Source: Sepioteuthis lessoniana
Lineage: Eukaryota > Mollusca > Cephalopoda > Myopsida > Loliginidae
Assembly (NCBI GenBank): GCA_963585895.1
Contig: OY757913.1
Location: forward strand, 106,959,599 to 107,023,598
Direction of reading: 5' to 3'
DNA: 64,000 nucleotides
Shown here in pieces: positions 1 through 10,039 of this stretch (within the stretch, counting starts at the first letter, position 1; each line of letters begins with the position of its first letter). Both the position numbers and the translations under genes were made by a program. The notes under the pieces are model-generated. The model had not been told where the DNA came from. It worked only from the letters and a program-made list of their open reading frames with translations, and did not search any database.

Positions 1-325
1 ATTTGGGAAACGCAGAGTACCCCTTCATTGCCATTGCTCCCAGGTCCACTCAAACCTCGAGTAGTAGCCCCTATGTCCTATCTCTGGGTCAAATAGAACA
101 AACTATATAAACAAACAAATAACTCATATTACAGTGTGACTGTTATATACCAATACTTGAAACAATTTAACTGTATGCAAAAAAAAGTTCAGTGTTGTTT
201 AAGAATATTATCTACGAAATGTGTTTAAAAATAATATATATTTGATATATATGAATAAACAGGTTTAGGCATTAAATACCCTACAATGGTTGATATGTCA
301 TGAAACCAAACTAAACCAAACCAAA
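1..325 (+). mobile_element. SINE-B copy, 5' truncated by window edge
   Basis: The copy begins inside the SINE-B middle (GAGTACCCCTTCATTGCC, then a version of CTATCTATGGGTCAAATAG). It continues through internal repeats (ACTGTATGCAAA type). It ends with the shared tail: GGCATTAAATA..CTACAATGGTTGATATG, then CCAAACC-type units near 305-325. Assigned by comparison with the other copies in this window; the database identity is unknown. Confidence 0.7.
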
Positions 326-544
326 CCGTTTTCCGTATTCACAGAGTCATAAGACGAGTCCTTCCAGTGGGTAAATTTAAATTAAATTACTCGACAGGAT
401 AGGCTTTTTATAAACATTAGAAGAAACACCTTTCCCAGAATGTAACATCAGTTAGTTCGATATTTCATACAGCAATATGTCTATGGCCATTGCCAAGAGG
501 ATAAGCTAGAGACAACAAGCGGTCTGAAAATAAAGAGGCGTTTG

Positions 545-815
545 CAGGTTAATGGTTATAGTCGTATGTAACGGACACGGCAAACCATGTTCAAATTCTG
601 GACGAGGCAGTTTGCATTTAACATAGGGATAAAACCTTTGGAAAAATTATACACCAAACTCTTCTCCCTTCAGTTATAGGTAAGTAGTTGGGCAGACTAG
701 GTCCTTCATCCTTTGTATGTCAACCGGTAAAGGAGAAGGAAAACTTAGAACTGAAACCAGTCAAACGCCACATAAGATACTGATCATGTGTCACATCCTG
801 CCCCGAGAGACGAGT
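545..815 (+). mobile_element. SINE-C copy (tRNA-derived SINE)
   Basis: The head carries AATGGTTATAGTCGT (A-box-like) and GTTCAAATTCTGGAC (B-box-like). These are followed by the family body with GGGCAGACTAGGTCCTTCA, GGAGAAGGAAAACTTAG and GTGTCACATCCTGCCCCGAG. The arrangement matches the other SINE-C copies in order and spacing. A short reading frame on the opposite strand here is only a shadow of the repeat. Confidence 0.75.
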
Positions 816-1052
816 TAGGTATATACATATATGCCCAGAAGACAATCGAACAATTTGTGTTTCACTGCCCATTAGACAAGGCAAGAATCTTTTTTTAACC
901 AACCAACAAGCCCTGAACAAAATTTTGGGTAGATTACGGTCTCCCATCTTGGTAAGCTATAAGCTCTTCTGCCCGTAGATGCAAATATTAAGGAGTAGGC
1001 ATGCATATACATAAATACCCAAGTGTATTTGTGTTTATACCTATAGACGTAT

Positions 1053-1057
<5 letters not shown>

Positions 1058-1127
<70 letters not shown>
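1058..1127. repeat. (TA)n-(TG)n microsatellite
   Basis: About 40 bp of TA dinucleotides switch directly to about 28 bp of TG. Such TA/TG compound tracts recur through the window. Confidence 0.95.
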
Positions 1128-1129
<2 letters not shown>

Positions 1130-2340
1130 ATAAGAAAGGTGTAAATTATCTACAAATTTCCAAATTTTTATTTCTTTAAATTGAGTGAAAAGTTTATCGA
1201 ATAAACAGAAGTTACAAATTCTTTTCTTGGAAGAAAAGATAATATTAGTCAGAGTATGATTTATTTTAAACGAGAAAGTAAAGATTCATGCATAAAATGC
1301 AGTGGGTTTTTTTTAGTCTTAATCTAATGGAAATATTTTGTGTGTGTAAAATATCTATTTATGAGTGTGCCACTGTGCAAGAGAGAAAATATATTCAAGC
1401 GTTAAACATGTATGCGTTTGCAACTGAGATATTCATCAGCACGCGATTAGATTTAGTTTTAGCACAATTACTGGTGTAAACAATGATATTCCTTGAATTT
1501 AAGATAATTTAACGATGTCAAAATTAAATGTAAACTTGAAGGAAAAAGACCTTAGCCTTTCACTAAAATGAAATAAACCGAATATTTTTAATTTGGCTAC
1601 AGAATAAATCTACAAAACACGTGAAGGGTTTTCATTTCTTCATTATTCATAAGACTGAGGAGGGATCGAAATTAGATTAAGAAAAGTACATGATCCATCT
1701 ATGATTCTAATTGGTTAAAAAAAAGTGTATTTATAACAAAGTTCAGTTTTGATCCGACTAATTTTTCGCGCTAGCGCAAATATTGTCGTCAGGAAATCTC
1801 ATAGAAATTTTTTAAAAAGCGGATAAACGCTGATTGATCAATGAATGGAAAAATACAGAGAAGAAAATGACAGATTTTCCAGCCGATTTTTGCACCCCCC
1901 AAACAAAAAATATGACTTTTTTTTTTTAGTATGGAATTCAGTTATTTTCTGATAAATGCATCTAAACGCAAATATCTTCGTATCATTTTGTATATGTATA
2001 GGCGTATTGTATTTGAATGCATGCCAAAATAGATGGGTTAATGTGTATAAAAGGGTTAGATAAATAAACCTGGAGTTTGTAAATTTTAAAAGATTGGTTC
2101 AAAAATGGATTTCTCAATAATAAAATGGAAAAAAAAGTAATTTTTGACGTTAATAAAATAGAAATGAAAAAATTACTTTTGATGTCGATGATGAAATGAA
2201 TTCTTTAGTGCTAGCACGGTCAGAGGTCAGTAGACAAGATTTTTTCTTTTTTAATTTTTTGTGGAATGTGTTTAGTATTTGAAAAAAAAATAAGTTTTCT
2301 CGTGGAAGTTTTATCAAAGTTATTCAGCTGAAGTTTGTAG
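1128..2340. other. AT-rich interval without assignable feature
   Basis: There is no reading frame of note, no SINE head and no tandem array. Short homopolymer runs occur (T10 near 1918, A8 near 2281). It may be ancient decayed repeat. Confidence 0.5.
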
Positions 2341-2630
2341 TGGAATGGATATCGTTGTTAGAAATGGATACAGTGATTTGAGTTCAAATACTAGGCGAGG
2401 CAGTTTGCATTTCATTTAGTGCTGATACACTTCAGAAAGGTACTTATTCAACGATTCTCCTTCCAGCTATAGTTAAATAGTAGGGCAGACTGTGCTCTTT
2501 AACCTTGGTATAACAACCTGTCGAGGTAAGAAAAAACTGAATTCGAACCTGTTAATCTCCATTTAAAATGTGGACCTTTTTGTCGCAATATGTTCGTGCG
2601 AAGAGGTTGGTTAAATCATAGAACCATCTG
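2341..2630 (+). mobile_element. SINE-C copy
   Basis: Head with GAGTTCAAATACTAGGCGAG as B-box region. Body includes GGGCAGACTGTGCTCTTTA and CTGAATTCGAACCTGTTAA. The end is GAAGAGGTTGGTTAAAT, matching the family terminus GGGGTTGGTAAATA. Near full length but diverged. Confidence 0.75.
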
Positions 2631-2869
2631 AAGAAGAGGTTCTCAGCTCGTTTGAAGCAGTCTTCGTCTACGGGGATTTAGAGGCATCTGAACACAGAGA
2701 AAGAAGGTTACCAAGTAAGGCTGGGGTCATTTCCCTACTTCATCTGCGAAAGTTAGCGTCTACTTCATTACAAAGAAAATTTATCTTTCATTTCTTAATT
2801 TAATTCAACGTTCATTTCTTCCTTTGTGAATATAAATTCAGTTTCAATCCTTTTTCAAAAACAACACAT

Positions 2870-3095
2870 TGGTTTGGTTTGGGTTCTTTCTTTAATGGCA
2901 TGTCGACCTTCATGAATTATCTAAAGCCGAGGCCACCCTTGTAGAACAGTGGTAATACTATTTAACCAACAACTGAGGACGCATAAAATAGTTCACGCCT
3001 TTGCCCCAGGGTATTTGTCCGAAGGTGAATGTAGAAGGGAGACTGGAATTCGAACTCACTTACTACGATTTCGCACTCTGGCACATAAACCACGC
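2870..3095 (-). mobile_element. SINE-A copy, reverse orientation
   Basis: Read on the minus strand: tRNA-like head (the plus-strand text GAATTCGAACTCACTTACTA is the B-box complement), GGGCAAATACC-type middle, then the tail with GGTTTGGTTTGGGTT on the plus strand. A 104-codon open frame across it is coincidental. Confidence 0.75.
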
Positions 3096-3179
3096 AGACT
3101 GTCCTTTTACATTTTGAAACAAATTTACGTTTCATTCATCGTCCGTTTCTGTCTTGATAAATACAACTTCTGTCTAATT

Positions 3180-3347
3180 TTCCTGGGAAACGCATCGCTT
3201 CCCCCTACACCATCTCTGGTTAAAAAGTTGGGTAAAATGAGTTCTTTAGCCTTGGTAAGGTAACCACTCTAAGGGAAGGAAAACTTAATCAGCTTTACTC
3301 TGTTTAAAAATTGACTTTGTGTTATATCCTTCGTGAAGCTGGGGGTT
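3180..3347 (+). mobile_element. SINE-C 3' fragment
   Basis: Contains TTCTTTAGCCTTGGTAAGG, GGGAAGGAAAACTTAATC and TTGACTTTGTGTTATATCC in the SINE-C order. The tRNA-like head is absent. Confidence 0.6.
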
Positions 3348-3355
3348 GTATTCAT

Positions 3356-3585
3356 AAGGAAGGAATGACAATAAATTTAAGGAAGGAATGACAATAAATT
3401 TACGGGAAAAAAGACAATAAATTTAAGGGTGAAATGATAATAAATTTAAAGAAGGAATGATAATAAATTTAAGGAAGAAAGGACAATATATTTAAGGAAG
3501 GAATGACAATGAATTTAAGGAAGGGATGACAATAGATTTAAGGAAGGAATGACCATAAATTTCAGGGAGGAATGACAATAAATAA
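3356..3585. repeat. Minisatellite, ~23-bp unit, about 10 copies
   Basis: Consecutive variants of GGAAGGAATGACAATAAATT plus TAA. Point changes differ between units (GATAAT, GACAATAGAT, GGGAAAAAAG), so the array is old or imperfectly homogenised. No reading frame or SINE similarity was seen. Confidence 0.9.
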
Positions 3586-3746
3586 TGTGTAAATAACGAG
3601 ACAGAGATTTTCAGTCAACGATTAGGAATGATATTAGCTTAAGCAGATAAAAGTAAATCATTCATGCGATCAATTATGCGCCTTCTAGTGACAGAAAAAA
3701 AAATGAGGGTCACATGACAGCCAATGATACATTTTTCAGTTGAGAT

Positions 3747-3747
3747 T

Positions 3748-3779
<32 letters not shown>

Positions 3780-3807
3780 CTGGAAATGTTGCAGAGCTAA
3801 ATTGTGA

Positions 3808-3859
<52 letters not shown>

Positions 3860-3945
3860 ACACCAACAGAGAAAATGGAAAATGTATATGGCTCTATACA
3901 GAGTAGAATACATACATACATACACACATACATACATACATACAT

Positions 3946-3989
<44 letters not shown>

Positions 3990-4005
3990 AGAGAGAGAGA
4001 GAGAT
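3747..4005. repeat. Compound microsatellite: (GATA)n, (GAAA)n, (CATA)n, (GA)n
   Basis: GATA units run about 3747-3778, GAAA about 3806-3861, CATA about 3905-3944 and GA about 3945-4005. Open frames on both strands here are repeat translations. Confidence 0.95.
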
Positions 4006-4164
4006 GAAAGAAGAAAGGGAATACAGTGAATTTATTATTTATGATAAAAAGAATGAATGAATAGAATTTTTTTTTCCTTCAGGTATCAGAAGAAAAACTA
4101 GAATTAATAAAGCAAAAGAGCTAACTAGTTAGACAGACTGATAATAGCGTATTGATATGAGAGT

Positions 4165-4364
4165 AAAAGAATGAAAGAAAGAAAGAAAGAAAGAAAGCGA
4201 ATAGAGAAAAAAGGAAAATATAAACAGCTCTGAATAGAGTTGGTACGTTGTTGATTAGATAGATAGATAGATAGATTAGATAGATAGATAGAGGGACGGA
4301 GAGATAGATAGATAGAGAGAGAGAGATAAAAGAACTTCAGGTTGAGGTTTCAGAACTATATTGG

Positions 4365-4410
<46 letters not shown>
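4165..4410. repeat. (GAAA)n, (GATA)n and (TA)n tracts
   Basis: GAAA repeats near 4170-4199, GATA/GA near 4255-4326 and TA near 4371-4408 are separated by short unique DNA. Confidence 0.9.
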
Positions 4411-4411
<1 letters not shown>

Positions 4412-4449
4412 TTTTGGCTATCTTATGTCATGTCCTCTTTTTGCATATA

Positions 4450-4778
4450 TATTAAATATATATGATTTGTTAACAAATTTTATTGACTATATATTTATGT
4501 GAGCCTGAGCATATATTTTTTCTGCACACAGTTAAAGGGTTTCAAGTATTTTTATCTAATAGGAACAATTCACAGTTCTATTTTACCCATTGAGAGAAAG
4601 CTATTAGGTGCTACTACTCCAAGTTAGAGTGCACTTGAAAGCAGGGAAAACGAAAGGATAATTCACATTCCCCAACATCACCATCAGATGGTTTAATGAA
4701 TGTCCAAGGCTCTCGTTGGGGAGAGGGGTCTTACTCCTCCGCAGAGATACAGTCGGTGTATTCTACAGCCCAGTGCTG
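4450..4778 (-). mobile_element. SINE-B copy, reverse orientation
   Basis: On the minus strand this runs from the head (complement of CAGTCGGTGTATTCTACAGC near 4750) through GTGTCC..ATATGACAC-type sequence and TAGCACCTGATAGG-type sequence. It then continues into internal repeats with AATATATATTTAATATATATG. The tail is weak. Confidence 0.7.
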
Positions 4779-4880
4779 TGTATTTGTAACATGTAATTGA
4801 CAAAAATAAAATAAAATGGCAAATATTCTTCTTCTTAAAGTAAAATTAGATTCTGACAAGGATCTATATTGGCTTTTTTA

Positions 4881-4885
<5 letters not shown>

Positions 4886-4922
<37 letters not shown>

Positions 4923-4942
4923 TATATAAACACACATATATA

Positions 4943-4988
<46 letters not shown>

Positions 4989-4992
4989 CATA

Positions 4993-5028
<36 letters not shown>
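4886..5028. repeat. (TA)n-(CA)n-(TA)n-(GA)n compound microsatellite
   Basis: Dinucleotide blocks follow one another with few interruptions. The 89-codon frame spanning it encodes HTHTHT, YIYIYI and ERERER runs and is not a gene. Confidence 0.95.
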
Positions 5029-5029
<1 letters not shown>

Positions 5030-5604
5030 TATATTTTGGTAGCAAATTATTGCATATAAAAGTTTGGTTGAAGACCTATATTTTCTTTTTTATTTTCTTG
5101 CCTGTTATTTTATATCAGCGTCCAAATCATGAAGAATTTGCCCAAAGTTCTACTCCCAAGCGCTTTCGATCATATCGACTGATCGTCTTCAGGGGGATTT
5201 TTTTCTTGTAGGTTTTGTTTGTTTTCTTTTAGTTTGGGTGTCATATTTATTTTGCTGCGGTATTTATTCAGTTGTCTTCAAAAACTAACATACTAACCCG
5301 AGCAACCCCAACAATATTAAACCTTTCCAATAAAATAAATATCGAACACGAAATAAACGAAAACAAAAAATGCCTACCAAAATAATACTCCCGAAGACAA
5401 TCAATCGATATGATCGAAAGTGGTTGGAAGAAAAACCTAGAGCAACTTTTCTATCAATTGGACCCTGACAGCAAAGAAGCGAGCAAAAAGGTAAAAAAAA
5501 AACAAAAAAAACATTATGACATCATAAAAAAGAAAGTTTCCTGGTCTTAAACCAAAATTGTGTAAACAATAAGTATGTACAGGGTATCTCAATATACATG
5601 GGAT
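5029..5604. other. No assignable feature
   Basis: AT-rich, with A-runs near 5495-5512. A short imperfect repeated phrase, TTTCGATCATATCGACTGAT (5163) and, in inverse, ATCAATCGATATGATCGAAA (5399), forms an inverted pair about 235 bp apart. It is otherwise unassigned. Confidence 0.5.
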
Positions 5605-5905
5605 CCATGTGACTGCTAATAATCATCTTATCATCTTGTCGGGCCATCAGCACGGATATCCCTCACCCTCTCTCGCCACCCCTCCCTATCGTTTATCGAT
5701 TCCGGTTGGTCCCCAGAGCTACACCCAGTATCCTCACAGAGGTGCTGTATGTAGGTTCAAGCTGACCGCCCTGCTTTTGCACGGCTATGTGTAGGGGTCC
5801 ATAGGAGTACATCACTTATGAGCTCGTCCCTACTTCTCCAGCAGTGTCCCGCATGTCTGGTTTGTTAAACTTGGATAGTTTTCATGAGGGGTGGTAGGTA
5901 CTAAT
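5605..5905 (-). pseudogene. RTE-type LINE, 3' terminal ORF fragment
   Basis: The minus strand encodes a decayed C-terminal end of an RTE-like endonuclease/reverse transcriptase polyprotein. Readable pieces are RHAGHCW-type, ISDVLLWTPT, AKAG, a QHLCEDTGC block and MNDREGWRERVRDIR-like residues. Stops and frame breaks are present. The end lies beside GAT-type triplets (plus strand AATCATCTTATCATC), the usual simple-repeat 3' tail of this LINE type. The same segment recurs at several places in this window. Confidence 0.8.
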
Positions 5906-6317
5906 AATATTGTGTTCTTTTTTTTGTTTCTGATTTGAAAACAGAATACTATAAATCTATTAATCCTCGATCACAATGCCTTGGACAAGAGAGGACAAAT
6001 GTTTTGCCTCACTACTTATTTGGAGATAAAGATCATTCAAAACTGTCTCAAAATAGATTCAACACGTTAATATGATAATGATTTATTACGATGACAAGAA
6101 ACTATGTACAGGTTGTCACAAAATAGATGCCACACAATCATATGATGATGATATATTGCTGAGAAAAGCCCAATGGTGGTCATTTGGAACACGTCCTGTG
6201 AAAAATGCATCCCTTGATCTAGAGACATAAATTAATGGGTTTTTTTTTAAATTGTTATTATATCAACTTCTAGGACATGCAGGTCGAGCGATATGATACT
6301 AAGTCTAAGTCTGCCGT
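5906..6317. other. No assignable feature
   Basis: AT-rich. Two near-copies of an ATATGATGATGATWTATT-like phrase occur around 6070 and 6140, suggesting an old local duplication (ACACGTTAATATGATAATGA and ACACAATCATATGATGATGA). Confidence 0.45.
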
Positions 6318-6593
6318 TCGCATAATGGAAAGCTCTTCAAACGAACTGAGCACTCCAGTATCCGGTAAGGTATAAAATGTAAATAAACGAACGCTGCTGC
6401 TGCTGCTGCTGCTGCTTAATACCTTATAATTCCCTAGCTGACGTGGTACGCTTGTTGGCTGAGCAGTCTGATACTAAGTCTAACATAAAGTTGGGCGGGT
6501 TTCGATGCTAGATTCAAACCTCCTACGTGTCTAGCCACACTGGACAGTTGTGATACAACGAAACAGTCTGTCTGTGGCTGACAATATATACAC
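6318..6593 (+). mobile_element. SINE-E copy 1, tRNA-Leu/Ser-like head
   Basis: Contains the upstream block GCATAATGGAAAGCTCTTC. A pol III-like head follows, with A box TTGGCTGAGCAGTCTGATAC and B box GGGTTTCGATGCTAG. The conserved end is GTCTAGCCACACTGGACAG..GAAACAGTCTGTCTGTGG, and it runs into a short TATATA tail. A triplet tract interrupts the middle. Confidence 0.8.
6393..6416. repeat. (GCT)8 triplet repeat inside SINE-E
   Basis: Eight perfect GCT units follow AAACGAAC. The neighbouring SINE-E copy has only GCTGCTGCTA at the same place (about 6717), so the tract lengthened within this copy. Confidence 0.95.
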
Positions 6594-6599
6594 TCCCCA

Positions 6600-6895
6600 A
6601 TGGGTGTTGAGCACTCTGGCGAAGGAATTTACGGCTGCCGTTCGCATAATGCAAAGCTCTTCGAATGAACTGAGCACTCCAGTATCCGGTAAGGTATAAA
6701 AAGTAAACAAACGAACGCTGCTGCTACTTGATACCTTATAATTCCCTAGCTGACGTGGTACGCTTGTTGGCTGAGCGGTTTGATACAAAGTCTAACGTAA
6801 AGTTGGGCAGGTTTCGGTGCCAGCTTCAAGCGTCCAACGTGTCTAGCCACACTGGACAGTTGTGATACAACGAAACAGTGTGTTGGTGGATGAAA
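6600..6895 (+). mobile_element. SINE-E copy 2, directly after copy 1
   Basis: Same order as copy 1: GCATAATGCAAAGCTCTTCG, ACGTGGTACGCTTGTTGGC, B-box GGTTTCGGTGCC, GTGTCTAGCCACACTGG, then (TA)n at 6898-6913. Two same-strand copies in tandem suggest a dimer or an insertion next to an existing copy. Confidence 0.8.
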
Positions 6896-6913
6896 AAATA
6901 TATATATATATAT

Positions 6914-7316
6914 TGTGTGTGGGCGTGTTTTACTACAATTCCAGTCCAACATTTTGGAGTTACCACACAGACACTATGTTCACATTGATATTTATTTTAT
7001 TATTTTACAGTACTAGAATTTATAATAGATGACATGTAAAATATTTTTTTCTTTTTAATTGCTGAAGATTTAGGCTTCATAAAATCTACCTTAAACTAGA
7101 CTGACTTATTTAAATCAAATGTATCAGATTTGTCCTTGCCATCAAGAGGATAAAAGTTTCAAAATACGAGAATCATTTAATAAACGTGATGAAAGTATTC
7201 TTAAGAGTTTAAGCTTTTTTTTTTCTGAAAGCAATGCTGATGGGTTTTTTTTATGTCTCAGAGTACTGTCAACATCATCTTTTTTCCTGACTACTATGCC
7301 CGGAACTTTTATTTGC
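6914..7316. other. No assignable feature
   Basis: AT-rich DNA with a T9 run near 7215. Short opposing reading frames exist but have no recognisable motif. Confidence 0.5.
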
Positions 7317-7471
7317 CAGTTGCCCAGTCGGCTGGGGCTGTAGAATACACCGACTGATTCTCTGCTGAGGGGTAACCCTCCCGCTAACGAGTGTCCTGAA
7401 TATGACACTAAACTATCTGATGCTGGACCTTTGGGGAATGCGGAGTACTCCTTTATTGCCATCGCTCCCAG
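7317..7471 (+). mobile_element. SINE-B head, left part of a copy split by an LTR
   Basis: Begins CCCAGTCGGCTGGGGCTGTA and runs to CATCGCTCCCAG, where the LTR begins. The sequence resumes at 8159 with the next expected SINE-B bases (CAGGTCCACTCTGGCCC). Confidence 0.85.
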
Positions 7472-8158
7472 TGTTATATACTCATAATCATAACAACACA
7501 ACGAAGAAGAAAGACGAGCGAAGGTTCCTTTAAAATAATATGTACGTCTCACTTTATTATAAGGGTTCGAAAAGGTTATTCAAGGTTTTCGTGTGAGAGA
7601 GAGTCGGAGACCGAACAGAAACTGCAATATTTTGACCCTCAGTCTTATGGCCGTCAGCGTTGTGTCTTTCTCGTTCGCCAGGGCTGCTCAACCGGAGGCC
7701 CAGGAGCTCAACTCTCTGCTGGGTGATAGCTTTCTTTACTGCATCTTATCAACAACTTCTCTGGACCCCAACTCATCAGGGGCCCCCGAGGACCCCTTCG
7801 GCCGGATGTGGCTTTCCCTACCACAACTCGTCTATAACTCGTCTGATCTCCAACTGTCTGACTTTTTGTCTTGACCGAGTTATATAATAGTTCAACGCCC
7901 ACTCAATCGCCTACTCGATCTTTGGAATGGCATGTTTCATCGTCATCAAGCGGAAATAACTGTCATGCAGTTCACAGGTCACTCTCTTCCGGTGAATCAG
8001 TCTATGAGTGTACCATGGGAATTTTAGCTTGTCCCATTTTGTTAGCCAATTTCCGCCCACGCGATTTCCTCTCATAACTGCCATAAGAATGTGTAACTTC
8101 CTTCCGGTGCATCACTTTGAATGGCATTTTTGGTCGGGTCGAAGGTCAAAATACAACA
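7472..8158 (-). mobile_element. Solo LTR, ~687 bp, with 4-bp target duplication
   Basis: The element starts TGTTATATAC and ends ATACAACA, giving TG..CA ends with short inverted termini. It is flanked on both sides by CCAG (7468-7471 and 8159-8162). The interrupted host is a SINE-B, so the insertion point is unambiguous. On the minus strand there is a TATATAA box (near 7883) and an AATAAA signal (complement TTTATT near 7553), as expected for an LTR. Open frames inside it are not genes. Related shorter copies lie at 28869, 47370 and 56083. The retrotransposon family is not identified. Confidence 0.85.
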
Positions 8159-8424
8159 CCAGGTCCACTCTGGCCCAGGATGTTAGCACCTGATAAGGGT
8201 CCTATCTATGAGTTAAATAGAACTAAACCGTGGTTGGCGTTTACTGTTTTTATACATTTAAACTGCGTATTTATGCTTAACTGAATTGTTTAAAATGGAA
8301 CTGTTTTGACATTAAACCTGTGTTCTAATGCTAAACTGAATTGCTCGAAATAGAACTGTTTTTACATGAACATTGTACTTATGCTAAACTGAAGTATCTG
8401 GAAAAAAACTATTTTGACATTAAC
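8159..8424 (+). mobile_element. SINE-B, right part after LTR
   Basis: Resumes with CAGGTCCACTCTGGCCCAGG, TAGCACCTGATA and CCTATCTATGAGTTAAATAG. It is followed by ~60-bp internal units based on AAACTGAATTGTTT and AACTGTTTTGACATT. Confidence 0.85.
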
Positions 8425-8831
8425 CCAGTCGGCTAGGGCTGTAGAATACACCGATGGCATCTCAGCAGAGGGGTAAAACCCAGCCCAAAGAGTGTCTTGG
8501 ATATGACACTAAACAGTCTGATGGTGAGATCCGAGTAATGCTTTGGGGAATGTGGAGTACCCCTTTATTGCCATTGCTCCCAGTTCCTGATATGGGTCCT
8601 ATCTTTGGGTTAAAAGAACTAAACCGTTGTCCTTTCACTATACTGTTTTTGCATTTAAACTGCGTATCTATGCTAAATTGAATTGTTTGAAATAGAACTG
8701 TTTTGACATTTAAACTGCGTACTTATGCTAAACTGAATTGCTCGAAATAGAACTGTTTTAACGTCTAAAACGTGTACTTAAGCTAAATTGAATTATCTGA
8801 AATGAAACTGTTTGACATTTAACTGTGTATT
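8425..8831 (+). mobile_element. SINE-B second head plus internal repeats, no tail
   Basis: Starts CCAGTCGGCTAGGGCTGTAG. Part of the GGTCCACTCTGGCCCGG segment is missing. Three or more ~60-bp units (GAAATAGAACTGTTTTGAC) follow, but no 3' tail before the next head begins at about 8832. Confidence 0.85.
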
Positions 8832-9640
8832 GGCCAGTCGGTTACGGCTGTAGAATACACTGACTGCACCTCTGCAGAGGGGTAATACCCGCCATGAGTG
8901 TCCTGGATATGACACTAAACAGTGTGATGGTGAGATCCCAGTAATTCTAGGGTCTTGGGGAATACGGAGCACCCCTTCATTGCCATTGCTCCCAGGTCCA
9001 CTCTGGCCCGGCGTGGTAGCACCTGATAGGGCTCTATCTATGGGTTAAATAGAACTAAAAGCATATTTATGCTAAACTGAATTGTTTCATTAAACTGAAT
9101 AGCTTGAAATAGAAATGTTTTTAAAAATTAAACCTTACTTACATTTAAACTGCGTGCTTAAGCTAAACTGACTTATTTGAAATTGAACTGTTTTTTGACA
9201 TTGAAACTTTATTTATACTAAACTGAATTGTTTAAAATAGAACTGTTTTGACATATAACTGTGTGTAAACAAAATCTGTAATCATACTCTAGAAAAGTAG
9301 CTGAATTAGAACTGCTTGACTATACTGAATAGCTTGAAATAGAATTTTTTTTTTACAATTAAACTGTACTTACATTTAAATTGCGTGCTTAAGCTAAACT
9401 GAATTATTTGAAATTGAACTGTTTTTACATTGAAACTGCACTTACACTAAACTGAATTGTTATATATAACTGCTTGAATCGTTTGAAATAGAAATGTTTT
9501 TGACTATTAAACTGTGTACACATGTTAAACTGAATTGTTTGAAATAGAACTGATTATTTACATAAAAATGGATTTGGCATTAAATAACTTACAAAGGTTG
9601 ATATGCCATAAAACCAAACCAACCAAACCAAACTTTTCTT
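8832..9640 (+). mobile_element. SINE-B third unit with long internal array and tail
   Basis: Head GGCCAGTCGGTTACGGCTGT, middle GGGGAATACGGAGCACCCC, then roughly nine degenerate ~60-bp units. The tail is GGCATTAAATAACTTACAAA plus CCAAACCAACC. A segment near 9082-9200 (ACTGAATAGCTTGAAATAG ... TGCGTGCTTAAGC) recurs at about 9325-9440, a higher-order duplication. Confidence 0.85.
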
Positions 9641-9944
9641 TACCAGAGAGTCAGTTTCCATAACATGGACTATGCTTCTCTGTATATATCACAAATCTTT
9701 TCAGTAAATGTCACATAGGTTTCACGTCTCAACAATCGAAATTTTTGACAGCAGACCTCTATTCAAGTATGGACCACTGTCACTTAATTTTTAGCCATTT
9801 TGAATTGCCTCAAAAGAAACAAATGTGAGATTATGACAAATGTTCCTTTAGACCAATTCCAAAATATGCAGGGTTTACATTCATGAAAAATATTTTTGAA
9901 TGAAAAAACTTGTGTGCTCTTTCCATTTAAAAAGTTCGCTTATT
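9641..9944. other. No assignable feature
   Basis: Mixed AT-rich DNA with no tandem structure or recognised element. Confidence 0.45.
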
Positions 9945-9978
9945 TATTGAATTACGAGCGGAGGGGTTGGGTAAATAG
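9945..9978 (+). mobile_element. SINE-C 3' end
   Basis: ACGAGCGGAGGGGTTGGGTA with AATA matches the SINE-C terminus. Upstream body is not recognisable. Confidence 0.5.
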
Positions 9979-10039
9979 GATCAATAAAAGTGCCCATACG
10001 AAAAAGTGCCCATACAAAAAAAGTCTGGAAACTTATTGT

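Noticed and set aside
7142-7552. 136-codon minus-strand frame
   Set aside because: It crosses the SINE-B head and the LTR boundary, so it is composed of unrelated repeats.
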